Shown piece by piece: positions 63,558 through 64,000 of a stretch of DNA of 64,000 bases (its first letter is position 1; every line of letters begins with the position of its first letter). The stretch covers positions 620,001-684,000 of the forward strand of contig NZ_CP013443.1 of the NCBI RefSeq assembly GCF_001718835.1, given 5' to 3'. The notes below the pieces were generated by a model that was given only the letters and a program-made list of their open reading frames with translations, had not been told where the DNA came from and searched no databases. This DNA is from Burkholderia cepacia (GTDB lineage: Bacteria > Pseudomonadota > Gammaproteobacteria > Burkholderiales > Burkholderiaceae). Both the position numbers and the translations under genes were made by a program.

Positions 63558-64000
63558 GTGATCCGCAGATCGTTTTTGATGCTCGCCGTCGGCAGCGCGG
63601 TCGCGCTGTCGGCATGCGGCTTCCAGTTGCGCGGCCAGCAGGACTACGCGTTCAAGCACCTGCTGATCGTCGGCGCGCCGGCGCCGGTCGAGGCGCGCTT
63701 CGTGCGCCTCGTCGAGGCCGGCAGCGACACGAAGATCGTCAAGTCGGCGGACGACGCCGACGCCGTGCTGCGCATGTGGGAGTCGCGCGGGCAGAACACG
63801 CTGACGCTCAACAAGTTCGGCTCGGCGCAGGAATACGCACTGTTCTATACGCTGAACTACACGCTCACGAGCAAGGACGGCACCGTGCTGATCCCGCCGA
63901 GCGCGATCGCGTTGAACCGCGCGATGACGTATAGCGACCAGTACACGAACGCGAAGGCGCAGGAAGCCGACATCCTGTACGGCGACATGCAGAACGACGC
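63558..64000 (+). CDS. lptE: LPS-assembly lipoprotein LptE, 3' part outside the window
   Basis: Partial; at least 147 residues are visible. The start is a GTG at 63558 with AGAAGGAG upstream. The signal peptide ends in the lipobox LSAC, with the acylated Cys in ACGFQLRG (residue 20), the standard LptE/RlpB opening. The later part (SAQEYALFYTLNYTL, AIALNRAMTYSDQYTNAKAQEADIL) fits the family. LptE plugs the LptD translocon in the outer membrane. It follows leuS by 37 bases, the conserved leuS-lptE-holA order. Confidence 0.93.
   Translation, partial: MIRRSFLMLAVGSAVALSACGFQLRGQQDYAFKHLLIVGAPAPVEARFVRLVEAGSDTKIVKSADDADAVLRMWESRGQNTLTLNKFGSAQEYALFYTLNYTLTSKDGTVLIPPSAIALNRAMTYSDQYTNAKAQEADILYGDMQND

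Overview
The window looks like a stretch of the large chromosome of a Burkholderia species, most likely the B. cepacia complex or a close relative. The reasons are the very high G+C with G/C at third codon positions, an AKP-repeat histone H1-like protein, and a housekeeping gene order typical of that genus. This placement is inference; no database was consulted.

Layout. 1-6.2 kb: class Ia ribonucleotide reductase (nrdA, nrdB) behind a promoter carrying two NrdR boxes, then the histone-like gene. 6.3-14.9 kb, minus strand: slyB-like lipoprotein, PfkB kinase, tpx, a DUF3426-like zinc-ribbon protein, prmA, accC, accB, aroQ, a TlpA-like thioredoxin and a nucleotidyltransferase-like protein. 15.1-20.8 kb, plus: mpl, yqiA-like, an RNB exoribonuclease, aroE, mtgA, with stop/start overlaps. 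21.3-23.4 kb: a lipoprotein serine carboxypeptidase and an EF-hand protein. 23.7-32.8 kb: a sugar locus with an IclR regulator, dgoK, dgoA, two SDR dehydrogenases, an arabinose-type ABC importer (araF, araG, araH) and an aldose epimerase. 32.9-38.3 kb: pyrF; pncC, pgpA and thiL on the minus strand; maeB. 38.4-42.8 kb: a candidate structured RNA, a secreted RNase Sa-type ribonuclease with its barstar, an exported protein, rsmE, a VOC protein and speE. 43.1-46.2 kb: tkt and gapA. 46.3-48 kb: a lower-G+C accessory patch of frame-broken small genes. 47.9-57.2 kb: LysR with idnO and idnD, an MFS exporter with a CynR-like LysR, and an allantoin module (GntR, dctA-like, alc, allA). 57.3-64 kb: fur, bamE, dapB, exbB/exbD-like, leuS and partial lptE.

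How genes work together. The sugar locus imports a pentose or hexose, oxidises it with an SDR and ends in KDPGal kinase and aldolase; the lactonase and dehydratase must lie elsewhere. The allantoin module degrades allantoate to urea and glyoxylate, and matched GntR operators sit before both the regulator and the transporter. accB-accC, aroQ/aroE, mpl/mtgA and dapB supply fatty acid, aromatic and envelope precursors.

Quality warning. Four otherwise normal genes (dgoK, araF, thiL and the CynR-like regulator) each lose their frame at one point, and in every case restoring one base to a CC or GG doublet repairs the protein. This uniform pattern suggests sequencing or assembly collapse rather than four independent mutations. 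The small genes at 46.36-47.34 kb carry denser, mixed insertions and deletions and may be genuinely decayed.
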